The position numbers were made by a program, and so were the translations under genes. From Methylocella tundrae (GTDB lineage Bacteria; Pseudomonadota; Alphaproteobacteria; Rhizobiales; Beijerinckiaceae): a stretch of DNA of 64,000 nt. Each line of letters starts with the position of its first letter. Positions within the stretch are counted from its first letter, which is position 1. The stretch lies in NCBI RefSeq assembly GCF_901905185.1, contig NZ_CABFMQ020000077.1, positions 32,787 through 96,786 of the forward strand, in the 5' to 3' direction. This document shows, one piece after another, positions 20,243-28,207 of the stretch. Under the pieces are notes generated by a model, which was given only the letters and a program-made list of their open reading frames with translations, had not been told where the DNA came from and did no database searches.

Positions 20243-20593
20243 TCAACGAGCGCCTGGGGCGCCCGGTTGACTTTCAGAGCGCTGAACAATGAAAGGACGC
20301 GCCGCCGACACTCGGTCGATGAACTCCTGTGTCGTGTCGGTTGTGATCGACGTTGTACCCGGCCCAACGCGCTCGGCGACGAGCTGTCCGGCGCCCGAAA
20401 CTCTGTCAATGAATTCTTGCGCCGGATTTGTCTCAATCTTCGCTGATGAGACACCGGTGCGCTCTGTTGTAAACGGCTTTCCTGATACACGATCGATGAA
20501 AGCTCGCGCCGGATCTTCGGCATTTGCCTGTGTGTAAATGAAGCCAGCCGCGATTGCCGCGCCAACAATAAAATACCAATTTCTCTTATGCAT
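20243..20593 (-). CDS. Small exported protein with three FIDRVS repeats
   Basis: 116 residues, not recognised as a known family. A signal or anchor segment (MHKRNWYFIVGAAIAAGFIY, ending near ANA) is followed by three repeats of about 29-30 residues, each with (A/E)FIDRVS at residues 32, 61 and 91. Repeat units read roughly DPARAFIDRVSGKPFTTER, NPAQEFIDRVSGAGQLVAER and TTQEFIDRVSAARPFIVQR. The ATG follows GGGAGACACTTTG. The same frame is open upstream to 20671 but that adds a basic stretch without export features. It lies between the Irr-like gene and mmoG. Likely periplasmic; function unknown. Confidence 0.7.
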   Translation of the reverse strand: MHKRNWYFIVGAAIAAGFIYTQANAEDPARAFIDRVSGKPFTTERTGVSSAKIETNPAQEFIDRVSGAGQLVAERVGPGTTSITTDTTQEFIDRVSAARPFIVQRSESQPGAPGAR

Positions 20594-20841
20594 CAAAGTG
20601 TCTCCCAGTCGAGCTTTGCTTCTCCGACTCCCACGTCGGATTGCGTTCGCTCCGGCAACAGTTCGTTGCATTTAGCAGGAGACGTGCCACCCATCGACGC
20701 TGCGCGCATTTAGTTGACAAGCGCTCGACGCAGCTTGGACACGCTCGATAAAACAGCGATGTATGACCTATCGGACGGACGCCACATTGGATTGTATGGC
20801 CTTGCCAACGCGCGTCTTCAGTGGCGACGGCCTTCCATTTT

Positions 20842-20854
20842 CATACACTGTATG
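20842..20854. promoter_or_regulatory. 13-bp palindrome, related to the mmoX upstream palindrome
   Basis: CATACACTGTATG is a perfect inverted repeat with a central C. It shares the core ATACA-S-TGTAT with the centre of the palindrome upstream of mmoX (TATACAGTGTATA). It is about 360 bases beyond the 3' end of mmoG. Probably a protein binding site; which regulator is unknown. Confidence 0.45.
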
Positions 20855-21132
20855 TCATCTGAACACGATTACATGGACGCCCCTGTAGATGAATGGCGGG
20901 AGAGGATATCGCCGCTGGCGCAGACAACCGCAATTGACCAAGAGCAATTGGTCTACAAGACGCCCCGGACAGCGCAAAGACCGTCGAGCGCCACTGTGAG
21001 TTCGTCAGGCATTGGGCGGCGGAAAACATTCGCGCAATTTGTGATTTGATATAGTGAGAACGGCTCCCCCGAGGATCTCCCTCAGATTTTCGATAAAGCC
21101 TTTCACTCCCAGATATGGGCGAGCCCTGCCTC

Positions 21133-21160
21133 GCAGCGGGCGCTTTGTGGCGCCCGCTGC
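21133..21160 (-). terminator. Hairpin after mmoG, likely terminator of the sMMO cluster
   Basis: Perfect 11-bp inverted repeat (GCAGCGGGCGC and GCGCCCGCTGC) with a 6-base loop, 52 bases past the mmoG stop. No T-run follows, so it may be Rho-assisted or act to stabilise the transcript end. Confidence 0.6.
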
Positions 21161-21212
21161 TCTCACCTTGGGCTACCCCTCAGCCGCGCTCTATCCGTCG
21201 AGCAGGACAAGC

Positions 21213-22889
21213 TCAAATGCGCGGATTCTCTCGGGTCGCCGCCGCCCACTCCCCGGTATAACCGAAGGTCGGATCCTCGGGCGGCACGTTAGCGACGACG
21301 CACTCGGTAGTCATGAGCGCACCCGCCGTTAAGGTTGCGTGCTGCAGAGCAAGACGCGTAACCCGTAACGGATCAATCACGCCAGCCTCGAAGAGATTGC
21401 CAAACCGGCAGGTCCTCGCGTCAAGCCCCCAATGTTCATCGTCCGACGCCAGCGTCCGTGACGTCACGGCATAAGCATCCTCGCCTGCATTATGAGCAAT
21501 CAAACGCGCCGGCTCGCCCACCGCATCCGCAATGATTTGAATGCCATGTTTGACCGCAATATCCGTCGACGAAAGCGCGCGCAGGGCTTTCCGGCAGCGA
21601 AGAAGCCCGACGCCGCCACCCGGCAGACCGCCCTCGGCAAGCGCGGCGGACACGGAATTTCGGGCATTCTCTACGCGCTGCAGGCGCTCCTTCATCTCCG
21701 CCTCGCTGCCGCCGCCCACGTTGATGGTCGCCGTGACATTCGAGAGATTGGCGATCCGTTCCTGGAGTTCATCGAGGTCATGAAGCTTGCCCGTCGGAGA
21801 GCCCTTGTCGCTGCTCCGCAGTCGATCCGTCTCTAGCCGCAACCCATACAGTCTCTCGGCAACCACGCTGGGATCGCCGGCGCCGCCGAATAAGTTGGTC
21901 GTATCCTCGCCGACCTGAACGCGTCGCGCGCGACCGAGATCGGCGAGCTTTACTCGGCCAAGGTCGTCTCCATTTTCTTCCAATATGGCGCGGCCTCCGA
22001 GTAAGCAAGCGAGGTCGGCGAGGGTTTCCTTTCGACGATCTCCCTGGGCAGGGGGTTTCACCGCAACGGCTTTCAGGACGCAGCGGACATGATTGAGCAA
22101 AATCCCTGCGAGGGCCGCGTCTTCGACGGCTTCGGCGATGATCAGGAGCGATCCTTCGGCCTGCCGCACCTGGTCCAAAATCGGAATCAATTCTTCGAAA
22201 TGTTTGATCGGTCGGTCGTAAAGGAGCACATAAGCATCCGTCAGCTCCGCGATCCTGCGCGTCTTGTCCGTGATGAAATAAGGCGAAAGCCAGCCTTGCT
22301 CCCAATGCGCGCCTTCCTGAAACTCGATTTCATCTTCAAGTCCGTTGCCGAGGTTGATGTTGATGACGCCCTCACGGCCAACCGCGCTGAAGGCGGAGGC
22401 CAGGAGCTTTCCGACCGATGCGTCGCCGTTCGACGCGGTCGCGCCGATCTGAACAATCGAACGCTCGTCGGCGCAACTCTGCGCCCGCCTCTCCATGTCC
22501 TCAATCGCAGCTCGCGTAGCAAGCTCCAAGCCGGTCCGCAGGCCATTCGGATTGAGCCCGGAACTCATCGCCCTCAACACCTGCCGAGCGATGTAGCGCG
22601 CGAGAACGATCGTCGTTGTGGTTCCGTCGCCGCACTGCTTCGAAACCTTTCCGGCCATTTCGGTAAACATGTTGATTCCGGCGCTTTCGAAACGGTCATC
22701 CACCGCGATCGATCGCGCCACCGTAACGCCGTCCTTGGTAACAAGCGGCTGGATTCCCGAGGTGCGATGCTCGATGATGACGTTGCGGCCGCGCGGTCCG
22801 AGCGTGACTTGCACCGCATCGGCCAGAAGATTTGCGCCCGCCAGCATCTTGCGACGCCCCGTGTCGCCATAGCGAATATCTTTTGCCAT
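21213..22889 (-). CDS. mmoG: MmoG, GroEL-like chaperonin of the sMMO cluster
   Basis: 558-residue group I chaperonin paralogue needed for sMMO expression or assembly in studied methanotrophs. Recognised from LGPRGRNVIIE, TKDGVTVARSI, CGDGTTTTIVLA, GWLSPYFITD (substrate-binding apical face), GDRRKETLADLA, GGGSEAEMKERL, PGGGVGLLR and MTTECVVANVP. Differences from housekeeping GroEL: Asn408 stands where GroEL has Asp398 (RVEN instead of RVED; codon AAT on the minus strand at 21666-21668), and the C-terminus ends in ATRENPRI instead of the GGM repeats. The Asp equivalents of D52 and D87 remain, and IDPLRVTR keeps the nucleotide-pocket Asp. The ATG starts MAKDIRYG, typical of GroEL. Last gene of the cluster. 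Confidence 0.95.
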   Translation of the reverse strand: MAKDIRYGDTGRRKMLAGANLLADAVQVTLGPRGRNVIIEHRTSGIQPLVTKDGVTVARSIAVDDRFESAGINMFTEMAGKVSKQCGDGTTTTIVLARYIARQVLRAMSSGLNPNGLRTGLELATRAAIEDMERRAQSCADERSIVQIGATASNGDASVGKLLASAFSAVGREGVININLGNGLEDEIEFQEGAHWEQGWLSPYFITDKTRRIAELTDAYVLLYDRPIKHFEELIPILDQVRQAEGSLLIIAEAVEDAALAGILLNHVRCVLKAVAVKPPAQGDRRKETLADLACLLGGRAILEENGDDLGRVKLADLGRARRVQVGEDTTNLFGGAGDPSVVAERLYGLRLETDRLRSSDKGSPTGKLHDLDELQERIANLSNVTATINVGGGSEAEMKERLQRVENARNSVSAALAEGGLPGGGVGLLRCRKALRALSSTDIAVKHGIQIIADAVGEPARLIAHNAGEDAYAVTSRTLASDDEHWGLDARTCRFGNLFEAGVIDPLRVTRLALQHATLTAGALMTTECVVANVPPEDPTFGYTGEWAAATRENPRI

Positions 22890-23078
22890 TGTTTCCTCCC
22901 TTGAGACGCCGATCGCGTCCTCGTCAGTCGCTTATGTTCTTGTTTATTGCGCGCGCTGATTATAGGCGTGCGATACGCGGCGCGCGTTTCGACCAATTAC
23001 GCGCCAACGTTTCTGAACCGATCGAAGAGCCATCTCAGACGAAGCGAGCTCATCGAAGCGCGAGACTGTGTTCATCAA

Positions 23079-23429
23079 TCAAAGCGGTTTACGTGGTCCA
23101 CGCGCCGGCCTCGCTGGAGCCGTCCCGGCGGGTGCTGTAGAATGCTGGCTTCGAATCATATAGGCGCGCCCAGCAGCGACTCGTCGTTCGCGCGAGCGCT
23201 CGAGACGATGCCAGATCCAAATCAACTTCTTGTCGTCCCAATCCATGTAACGCTTGATATCTTCTTCGTCGGCGGGATCGAGCTGCTTTGTCCAGAGCCG
23301 CTCGAGTTCCTCGACGCGCTCATCACCGATGAGGGCGCGCAGCGTCGCTTCTTCAATTTCGAGTTCGTGGATTGTGGCTTCGGCGCCTTTTGCCATTTCG
23401 GCGAGAAATTGTTCGATCTCGTCGTCCAT
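23079..23429 (-). CDS. Small acidic protein between mmoR and mmoG
   Basis: 116 residues, not recognised. Well supported as a gene by AAGGAGAG 5 bases before the ATG and by its place in the intercistronic space of mmoR (ending 23463) and mmoG. Residues 1-85 are charged and predicted helical: MDDEIEQFLAEMAKGAEATI, a Glu/Leu-rich stretch with ALIGDERVEELERLW, then DPADEEDIKRYMDWDDKKLIWIWHRLERSRERR. The tail is Pro/Ala/Arg-rich and low complexity. No cysteines, no signal peptide and no membrane segment, so it is cytoplasmic. It could be an adaptor for MmoG or MmoR or an sMMO assembly factor; that is inference from position. Confidence 0.7.
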   Translation of the reverse strand: MDDEIEQFLAEMAKGAEATIHELEIEEATLRALIGDERVEELERLWTKQLDPADEEDIKRYMDWDDKKLIWIWHRLERSRERRVAAGRAYMIRSQHSTAPAGTAPARPARGPRKPL

Positions 23430-23462
23430 TTTTCTCTCCTTACTTCGGCGTTGGCGCCACCG

Positions 23463-25556
23463 TCATTTGCGCAAACCGAGGCGCGCCATCTTGTGGTACA
23501 AAGTCGCTCGCGTTATCCCGAGTTGTCGCGCTGATTCGGAAATGTTTCCTGCCGTCTTGGCAAGCGCCGAGCGGATAGCATCCGCCTCCCAATCGGCGAG
23601 CGCCTTGCTCTCAGGGGAGGGTCGCCATTTGGCGTATGACGACAGCCCTGCTTCACCCTCCTCTTCGGCTTGAGCGGAATCGCTCATTTCCCTTAGAAAA
23701 TCATTCGGCAGGTCGGAAACGAGCGTCTCGGGACCTGAAGTCATGGCCAAACACGAACGCAAGACATTGCGCAATTCGCGAATATTGCCCGGCCAAGGAT
23801 GACGCTCGAAAATGTCCCATACCTCGGCACTCAAAGCCTTGTGTTCATTGACGTATTGCGCCTTCACCTCCTGCTCCCACAAATGCTCGATCAGACCGAG
23901 TTTATCGGGACGCTCCCGCAGAGGCGGCAGCCAGAATTGGGCGCCGTTCAATCGATAGTAGAGATCGCGGCGAAACGCGCCTTTTCTCACGCAATCGGGA
24001 AGATCGCTGTTGGTCGCGGCGATGACTTGAACGTCAACCGTCACTGGTCTTGAGCCGCCGACGGGGACGATCTCCGAACTATCGAGCGCACAAAGTAGCG
24101 CGGTCTGGAGATCGAGAGCCATGTCGCCGATTTCATCGAGGAACAGAACGCCCGTATGCGCTTCGACGAACTTGCCAGTCTTGCCGCCGGTGCGGGCGCC
24201 TGTGAAGCTTCCGGGCACATAGCCAAAAAGCTCGCTGGAAATGAGATCTCGCGGGATCGCCGCGCAGTTGACAAGCACCAGAGGCCGGCCTTTGCGCACG
24301 CCCTCCGCGTGAATTCTGCGCACCAGATGGTCTTTGCCGACGCCGGATTCGCCGGTGATCAGCATCGGTATCTTCTGCTTTTGAAGATTGACCGCCTTCT
24401 GCAGCGCGGCCTCGAGGACGGCGTCGCGCCACGGCTCCGCGTTCGCGGATTTACCCCTGCGGCCAAGAACAGGACCCGCCGAGGCGCGGCCTGTTTCCTT
24501 TAGCGCAAAGCTCCGGCTGGGCTGAACGACATCTTTCTCAGGACGACGCCTGACGATTAATTCCGCCTTGAGGCGCCAGCCCTCAGGTATCTCGAGTTCG
24601 ATCGGTTCGCCACGGCTCGCGCAGGCTCGCAAATCGCCGATAGCAACCCCGAGCAGCGTCTCCACTTTTTTTGAGAGGATGTTCGAATGGCATTCGGCGC
24701 GCAATAGGTTGAGCCCAGTCCGAGTCGCGCCGACGATCCTGCCTTCTTCATCAAGCGAGATGAGGCCGTCGAGCAAACAATCTTGTCCGGTCAAGCCGGC
24801 GCCGATGTTGTTCAGGCGCATCCTCAGCATGAAAGCGCCAGGCGCCTGGCACTCGAACAAATTCGTCTCGATCAGATAGCCGGCGATGCGCACGAAACCG
24901 AGAAGCGTTTGTGCCGACGAACGCTGGTCCGTGATGAGCCCGAGCAGGGCGACCAAGCCGCCGTCATGGGCGAAAAGCGGATGGCCTACAGTTGCGAAAG
25001 GGTGAAGAACTGAGGAGAAATGCTCCTTCCCATCGAAGGCAACCGGCTCGCGCAAGACAGCCGCTGTTCCTAACCCGTTGTTGCCGATGATGAGTTCGTT
25101 CCAGCTCTCGCCGAGCCGGACGAGGCGCCGGCCCATTGGGCCAAGATTAGAGCCGGCGTCCAAGGCGTGAATGAGCGTGCCGGCGCTATCGGCCAAAAGG
25201 AGACTGACGCTCGTGTCCCGCAGCACCGGCTGCAGGTTGAACGCCATCGTCGCCAGCGCCGTCCTGACGTCGAGATTGGTCGCCGGCGCGGTGCGTCCGC
25301 CGCTTTCGAAATCCATGATCGCATGCGGGCGCAGAAGACTGGTTCGCGGCGAGAGCCGATATTCTTCGATGCATCGGTACCAAGCTTCCGATACTTGCGG
25401 ACGCACCCAGTCATCGCCCTCGGGCGGCTGACCGGTCTGCATCATCCAGTCCCACGCCACCCCCGGCCGATCGACGCCGAACAGTCCAGCGTCCTGCTCC
25501 GGCGCTTCAACATCCTGCGGTTTTAACTGATTTGGCATCTGGACGACGGAGTACAT
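23463..25556 (-). CDS. mmoR: MmoR, sigma-54-dependent activator of sMMO
   Basis: 697-residue enhancer-binding protein of the AcoR-like type. The N-terminal half is a GAF-type sensing region (LLADSAGTLIHALDAGS, GNNGLGTAAVLREPVAF). The central AAA+ domain has Walker A GESGVGKD, the sigma-54 contact loop GSFTGA (usual form GAFTGA), Walker B VLFLDEIGD and arginine-finger region FRRDLYYRLNG. The C-terminal Fis-type helix-turn-helix is NISESARQLGITRATLYHKM. In studied methanotrophs MmoR activates the mmoX sigma-54 promoter under low copper. No strong Shine-Dalgarno precedes either Met1 or Met7. It follows mmoC by 44 bases that contain a small palindrome. Confidence 0.95.
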   Translation of the reverse strand: MYSVVQMPNQLKPQDVEAPEQDAGLFGVDRPGVAWDWMMQTGQPPEGDDWVRPQVSEAWYRCIEEYRLSPRTSLLRPHAIMDFESGGRTAPATNLDVRTALATMAFNLQPVLRDTSVSLLLADSAGTLIHALDAGSNLGPMGRRLVRLGESWNELIIGNNGLGTAAVLREPVAFDGKEHFSSVLHPFATVGHPLFAHDGGLVALLGLITDQRSSAQTLLGFVRIAGYLIETNLFECQAPGAFMLRMRLNNIGAGLTGQDCLLDGLISLDEEGRIVGATRTGLNLLRAECHSNILSKKVETLLGVAIGDLRACASRGEPIELEIPEGWRLKAELIVRRRPEKDVVQPSRSFALKETGRASAGPVLGRRGKSANAEPWRDAVLEAALQKAVNLQKQKIPMLITGESGVGKDHLVRRIHAEGVRKGRPLVLVNCAAIPRDLISSELFGYVPGSFTGARTGGKTGKFVEAHTGVLFLDEIGDMALDLQTALLCALDSSEIVPVGGSRPVTVDVQVIAATNSDLPDCVRKGAFRRDLYYRLNGAQFWLPPLRERPDKLGLIEHLWEQEVKAQYVNEHKALSAEVWDIFERHPWPGNIRELRNVLRSCLAMTSGPETLVSDLPNDFLREMSDSAQAEEEGEAGLSSYAKWRPSPESKALADWEADAIRSALAKTAGNISESARQLGITRATLYHKMARLGLRK

Positions 25557-25575
25557 AGCACCACCACCACACTAT

Positions 25576-25589
25576 GAGGCAAATGCCTC
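25576..25589. repeat. Short inverted repeat between mmoC and mmoR
   Basis: GAGGCA and TGCCTC separated by 2 bases in the 44-base mmoC-mmoR gap. Too small for a confident terminator; may be an operator or an RNA processing or attenuation element setting lower mmoR expression. Confidence 0.35.
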
Positions 25590-25600
25590 TGAAAACCTCC

Positions 25601-26653
25601 CTACTCTGCGGCCTGACTTTGTCCCGTTGCAAGGAACTTTTCCACGTAGACGTGATCTTTCGGCACGCCATGATTTGCTGCAGCTGCGAAGGTCGCATCG
25701 ATCATCCCAGGCGGCCCGCACATATAAATATCCGGCGTGGATTTCGATCCTTTCAGATGTCTCAATAAATCATCGACGACGGTGCCCGTGCTCCCCTGCC
25801 AATCCGGCTCAGGCTGCATGATGGCGACGTGCGCGCTGAAGTTCGGCATCGCCGCCTCGAGCTTCTTCAGCTCGTCGATATAGAACAATTCATGCTGATG
25901 CGTGACGCCGAAGAAGAGCTTCGTCTCCTGCGGGTGCTGCTCCTGCTGCATGTATCGAATCATCGACAGAACCGGTGACAGGCCTGTTCCGCCGGCGACG
26001 AAGTAGCGTGGCCTAAAGCCATTCTCGCGCAGGTTGAATACGCCGAAGGGACCTTGCAGTTTGACCGCGAGCCCCGGCTTTGCCTCATTCGACAGAAAAT
26101 TCGAAAATCGACCGTCCGGCAAGAGACGGATCAGAAAATCAAGACGTGGCTCAACGCTCGTCGTCGCCATAGAGTAGGATCTCCTGACGCCAGCGCCGGG
26201 GATTTCTATATCGAGATATTGTCCCGGCACGAATGGAATTTTGATAGCCTCGCCCGTTAGAGGGTCTTTGGGCTCAATCTGCAGCCTCGCGACATTCGAG
26301 GAAATCCGCTCAACGGCGACGATCTCGCCCCGCCAATCCGTATTGATCTTTTGGAACGAAATACGATCATGCGTGTAGGGCAACTGAATGACGAGATCGC
26401 TTCTGGGGAAGGTTCGGCAAAGGAGCACGACGCCAGATTCTTCCTCATCTGGCGGCAATGCTTGAACGCTACAGTTGCCGAGCTCGTAATCACCGTCGAG
26501 CACATCCGCTTTGCATGTGGCGCAGCCGCCTTCACGGCAGGAGGCGAGCAAAATGACATCTCTCTTCAAGCCTCCCGATATGACGTCCTCACTCGGCGAA
26601 CATTCAAATGTGAGCTCTTGTTGGTCTTCTGTTATGGCGCGCACTTTAAACAT
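25601..26653 (-). CDS. mmoC: sMMO reductase component MmoC
   Basis: Passes electrons from NADH to the hydroxylase di-iron centre. About 350 residues. N-terminal plant-type 2Fe-2S ferredoxin domain with Cys39, Cys44, Cys47 and Cys79 (CREGGCATC ... VVLLC), then an FAD-binding barrel (RSYSMAT) and an NADH domain (YFVAGGTGLSPVLSMIRYM, MCGPPGMIDA). The ATG at 26653 follows GGGAAGGAAATT. The same frame remains open 61 codons upstream to 26836 without resemblance to MmoC; the shorter start matches the family. Cytoplasmic partner of MmoXYZ. Confidence 0.96.
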   Translation of the reverse strand: MFKVRAITEDQQELTFECSPSEDVISGGLKRDVILLASCREGGCATCKADVLDGDYELGNCSVQALPPDEEESGVVLLCRTFPRSDLVIQLPYTHDRISFQKINTDWRGEIVAVERISSNVARLQIEPKDPLTGEAIKIPFVPGQYLDIEIPGAGVRRSYSMATTSVEPRLDFLIRLLPDGRFSNFLSNEAKPGLAVKLQGPFGVFNLRENGFRPRYFVAGGTGLSPVLSMIRYMQQEQHPQETKLFFGVTHQHELFYIDELKKLEAAMPNFSAHVAIMQPEPDWQGSTGTVVDDLLRHLKGSKSTPDIYMCGPPGMIDATFAAAANHGVPKDHVYVEKFLATGQSQAAE

Positions 26654-26868
26654 AATTTCCTTCCCCAAGTGCCTTATTGAAAGCTCGCAATTCGCGAATT
26701 GATCCCCGACCGAAGTTTGAACGATTTCCGGGGTGAGAGCCGCCGTCCCCCAGCGCTGCCAACAGAGAGCGCGCAGCGCGAGAACGGTGCGATCCGCGCT
26801 GGAGAGAATAAGCCCGACCTTCCCGGCTTGACGCAATCCACGCCGAGCCTGCTCTTTCTTCCGCAGCG

Positions 26869-27168
26869 CTAATTCCGCGCATCGTCCTTATCGGCCTGAC
26901 GCAGATCACTGCGCCGATAAAACGAAATGACGTGGCCGACCGCTTCCCGAGAAGAAGACTCGCTGAGAGAACAACCCTCTTGGACGAATTCATCGTCCCT
27001 GTGGATCTCCCACCGCCACACGCATTCGAGATCCTGGACAAACGCCCGATATCGGCCTTCCCTGAAGATCTCGATGCGTGTTCCTAGTCCTGCGAACCGG
27101 ACCCGATCAACCAGCGATGGGTTCAACGCATCTTCTTCCTTATGATCAAAGTCCAATGTCGCAGTCAT
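26869..27168 (-). CDS. mmoD: MmoD
   Basis: Small protein of 99 residues, present in all sMMO operons between mmoZ and mmoC. It is thought to take part in assembly of the hydroxylase or in the copper switch. Residues such as DRVRFAGLGTRIEIFREGRYRAFVQDLECVWRWEIHRDDEFVQEGCSLS (given here only as the central region, residues about 22-70) fit MmoD. A GTG immediately precedes the ATG at 27168. A gap of about 215 bases separates it from mmoC. Confidence 0.85.
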   Translation of the reverse strand: MTATLDFDHKEEDALNPSLVDRVRFAGLGTRIEIFREGRYRAFVQDLECVWRWEIHRDDEFVQEGCSLSESSSREAVGHVISFYRRSDLRQADKDDARN

Positions 27169-27242
27169 CACGAAACGCGCTCCTCGATCTAGTCCGGGCG
27201 ACGACGAGATAAGTTGTCGACGCCCGGAAACTCATGACATTG

Positions 27243-27755
27243 TCACGCCGCGTCGCCGAGGCTCAGCACCTTTACGCCGCGCTTTTTACGCAACTCCTCA
27301 AGGGAGTCGGCGTAATAGTCGGTATTGCGTAATTCCATCAGCCGGCTGCCAAGGTAAGCGTCGACCTTGAAAAACACATTCACCGGGAGCACGGGCGGCT
27401 TGTAGAGTTGGCGGAAGGTAATCAGGATTTTTTCCGCGGCAAATTTGCACTTTTCCGCATCGATTTTCGCAATCCAGGCGTCGGCGACAGCCTGAGCCGC
27501 CTCGCCAGTCGTCGCCTTCGCGACGAGGTCCGCCGCAGACAGAGTCGAGGCCTTCAGAACCGCAAGCCGCTCCTCGATTTTCGCCTCAATAAAGAGGTAA
27601 TCGACGTCGAGCGCGTAGCTCGTGCGGAAGGGGGACGTGTATTTCTTGCGAAAGTCCTGGATGAATGCTGTTGCGTCCTTCACGGACTTCAGCTCTGCGA
27701 TTTTTTCCAGCCACTCCGACCGTGGGGGATTTTCATGAATTTTGTAGTTTGGCAT
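27243..27755 (-). CDS. mmoZ: sMMO hydroxylase gamma subunit MmoZ
   Basis: 170-residue gamma subunit of the (alpha-beta-gamma)2 hydroxylase; helical and without metal. Starts [19 protein letters not shown], then [38 protein letters not shown], ending in [16 protein letters not shown], all as in MmoZ. The ATG follows GGAGGAAAC; upstream in-frame codons overlap mmoB and are not used. It lies 25 bases after the mmoB stop. Confidence 0.96.
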   Translation of the reverse strand: MPNYKIHENPPRSEWLEKIAELKSVKDATAFIQDFRKKYTSPFRTSYALDVDYLFIEAKIEERLAVLKASTLSAADLVAKATTGEAAQAVADAWIAKIDAEKCKFAAEKILITFRQLYKPPVLPVNVFFKVDAYLGSRLMELRNTDYYADSLEELRKKRGVKVLSLGDAA

Positions 27756-27780
27756 TTTTTGTTTCCTCCTTTTCGATCGC

Positions 27781-28194
27781 TCAAACGTCGGTGAGCTTGC
27801 GATCAAGACCCATCAGTTCGGATGTGATCGTGAAGGTGTTTCCAAGCGTGTAGGCGCGCCCGATGGTCGACGACACGTTCACGAGAAAATCGTAAATGCT
27901 GTACGTCTTGCCGAGCAGTTCGCTGGCCTTCTCCGTGTCGACCTGGATCTTGCCGTCGGCCTTGATCCACCAGAAGCCGCCACGGTCTTCAACGACCAGG
28001 GTGGGATTGCGCTTAGTCTCTTCGCCGAGAATGATGTCTTCCACGATCGCATCGATCTCGTCGCTTTTCATGAGCACGAGAACGACCGTGTTGGATTCGT
28101 GCACGACCTGGTTTTCCTCGGCGAAGAATTCCGCCGCAAAAGCCTCGCCGGATTTCTTCATAATGCCGGCATTATATGCGTTCTTTGCTGTCAC
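27781..28194 (-). CDS. mmoB: sMMO regulatory (coupling) protein MmoB
   Basis: 137-residue effector protein that binds the hydroxylase and tunes substrate access and redox properties. Recognised by [50 protein letters not shown] N-terminal half, then [16 protein letters not shown] and [22 protein letters not shown]. The start is GTG (28192-28194) after GAAGGGGGG. The open frame upstream to 28386 overlaps mmoY and is an artefact. Confidence 0.95.
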   Translation of the reverse strand: MTAKNAYNAGIMKKSGEAFAAEFFAEENQVVHESNTVVLVLMKSDEIDAIVEDIILGEETKRNPTLVVEDRGGFWWIKADGKIQVDTEKASELLGKTYSIYDFLVNVSSTIGRAYTLGNTFTITSELMGLDRKLTDV

Positions 28195-28207
28195 TTTATT
28201 CCCCCCT

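Larger units (their letters stand above)
20594..21212. other. Intergenic region downstream of mmoG
   Basis: About 620 bases. It contains the post-mmoG hairpin (21133-21160) and the palindrome CATACACTGTATG (20842-20854), both listed separately. A plus-strand frame at 20758-21049 has no recognisable product or ribosome binding site and is not called. Confidence 0.45.

Noticed and set aside
20758..21049. Plus-strand frame downstream of mmoG
   Set aside because: No ribosome binding site or recognisable product, and it spans the palindrome.
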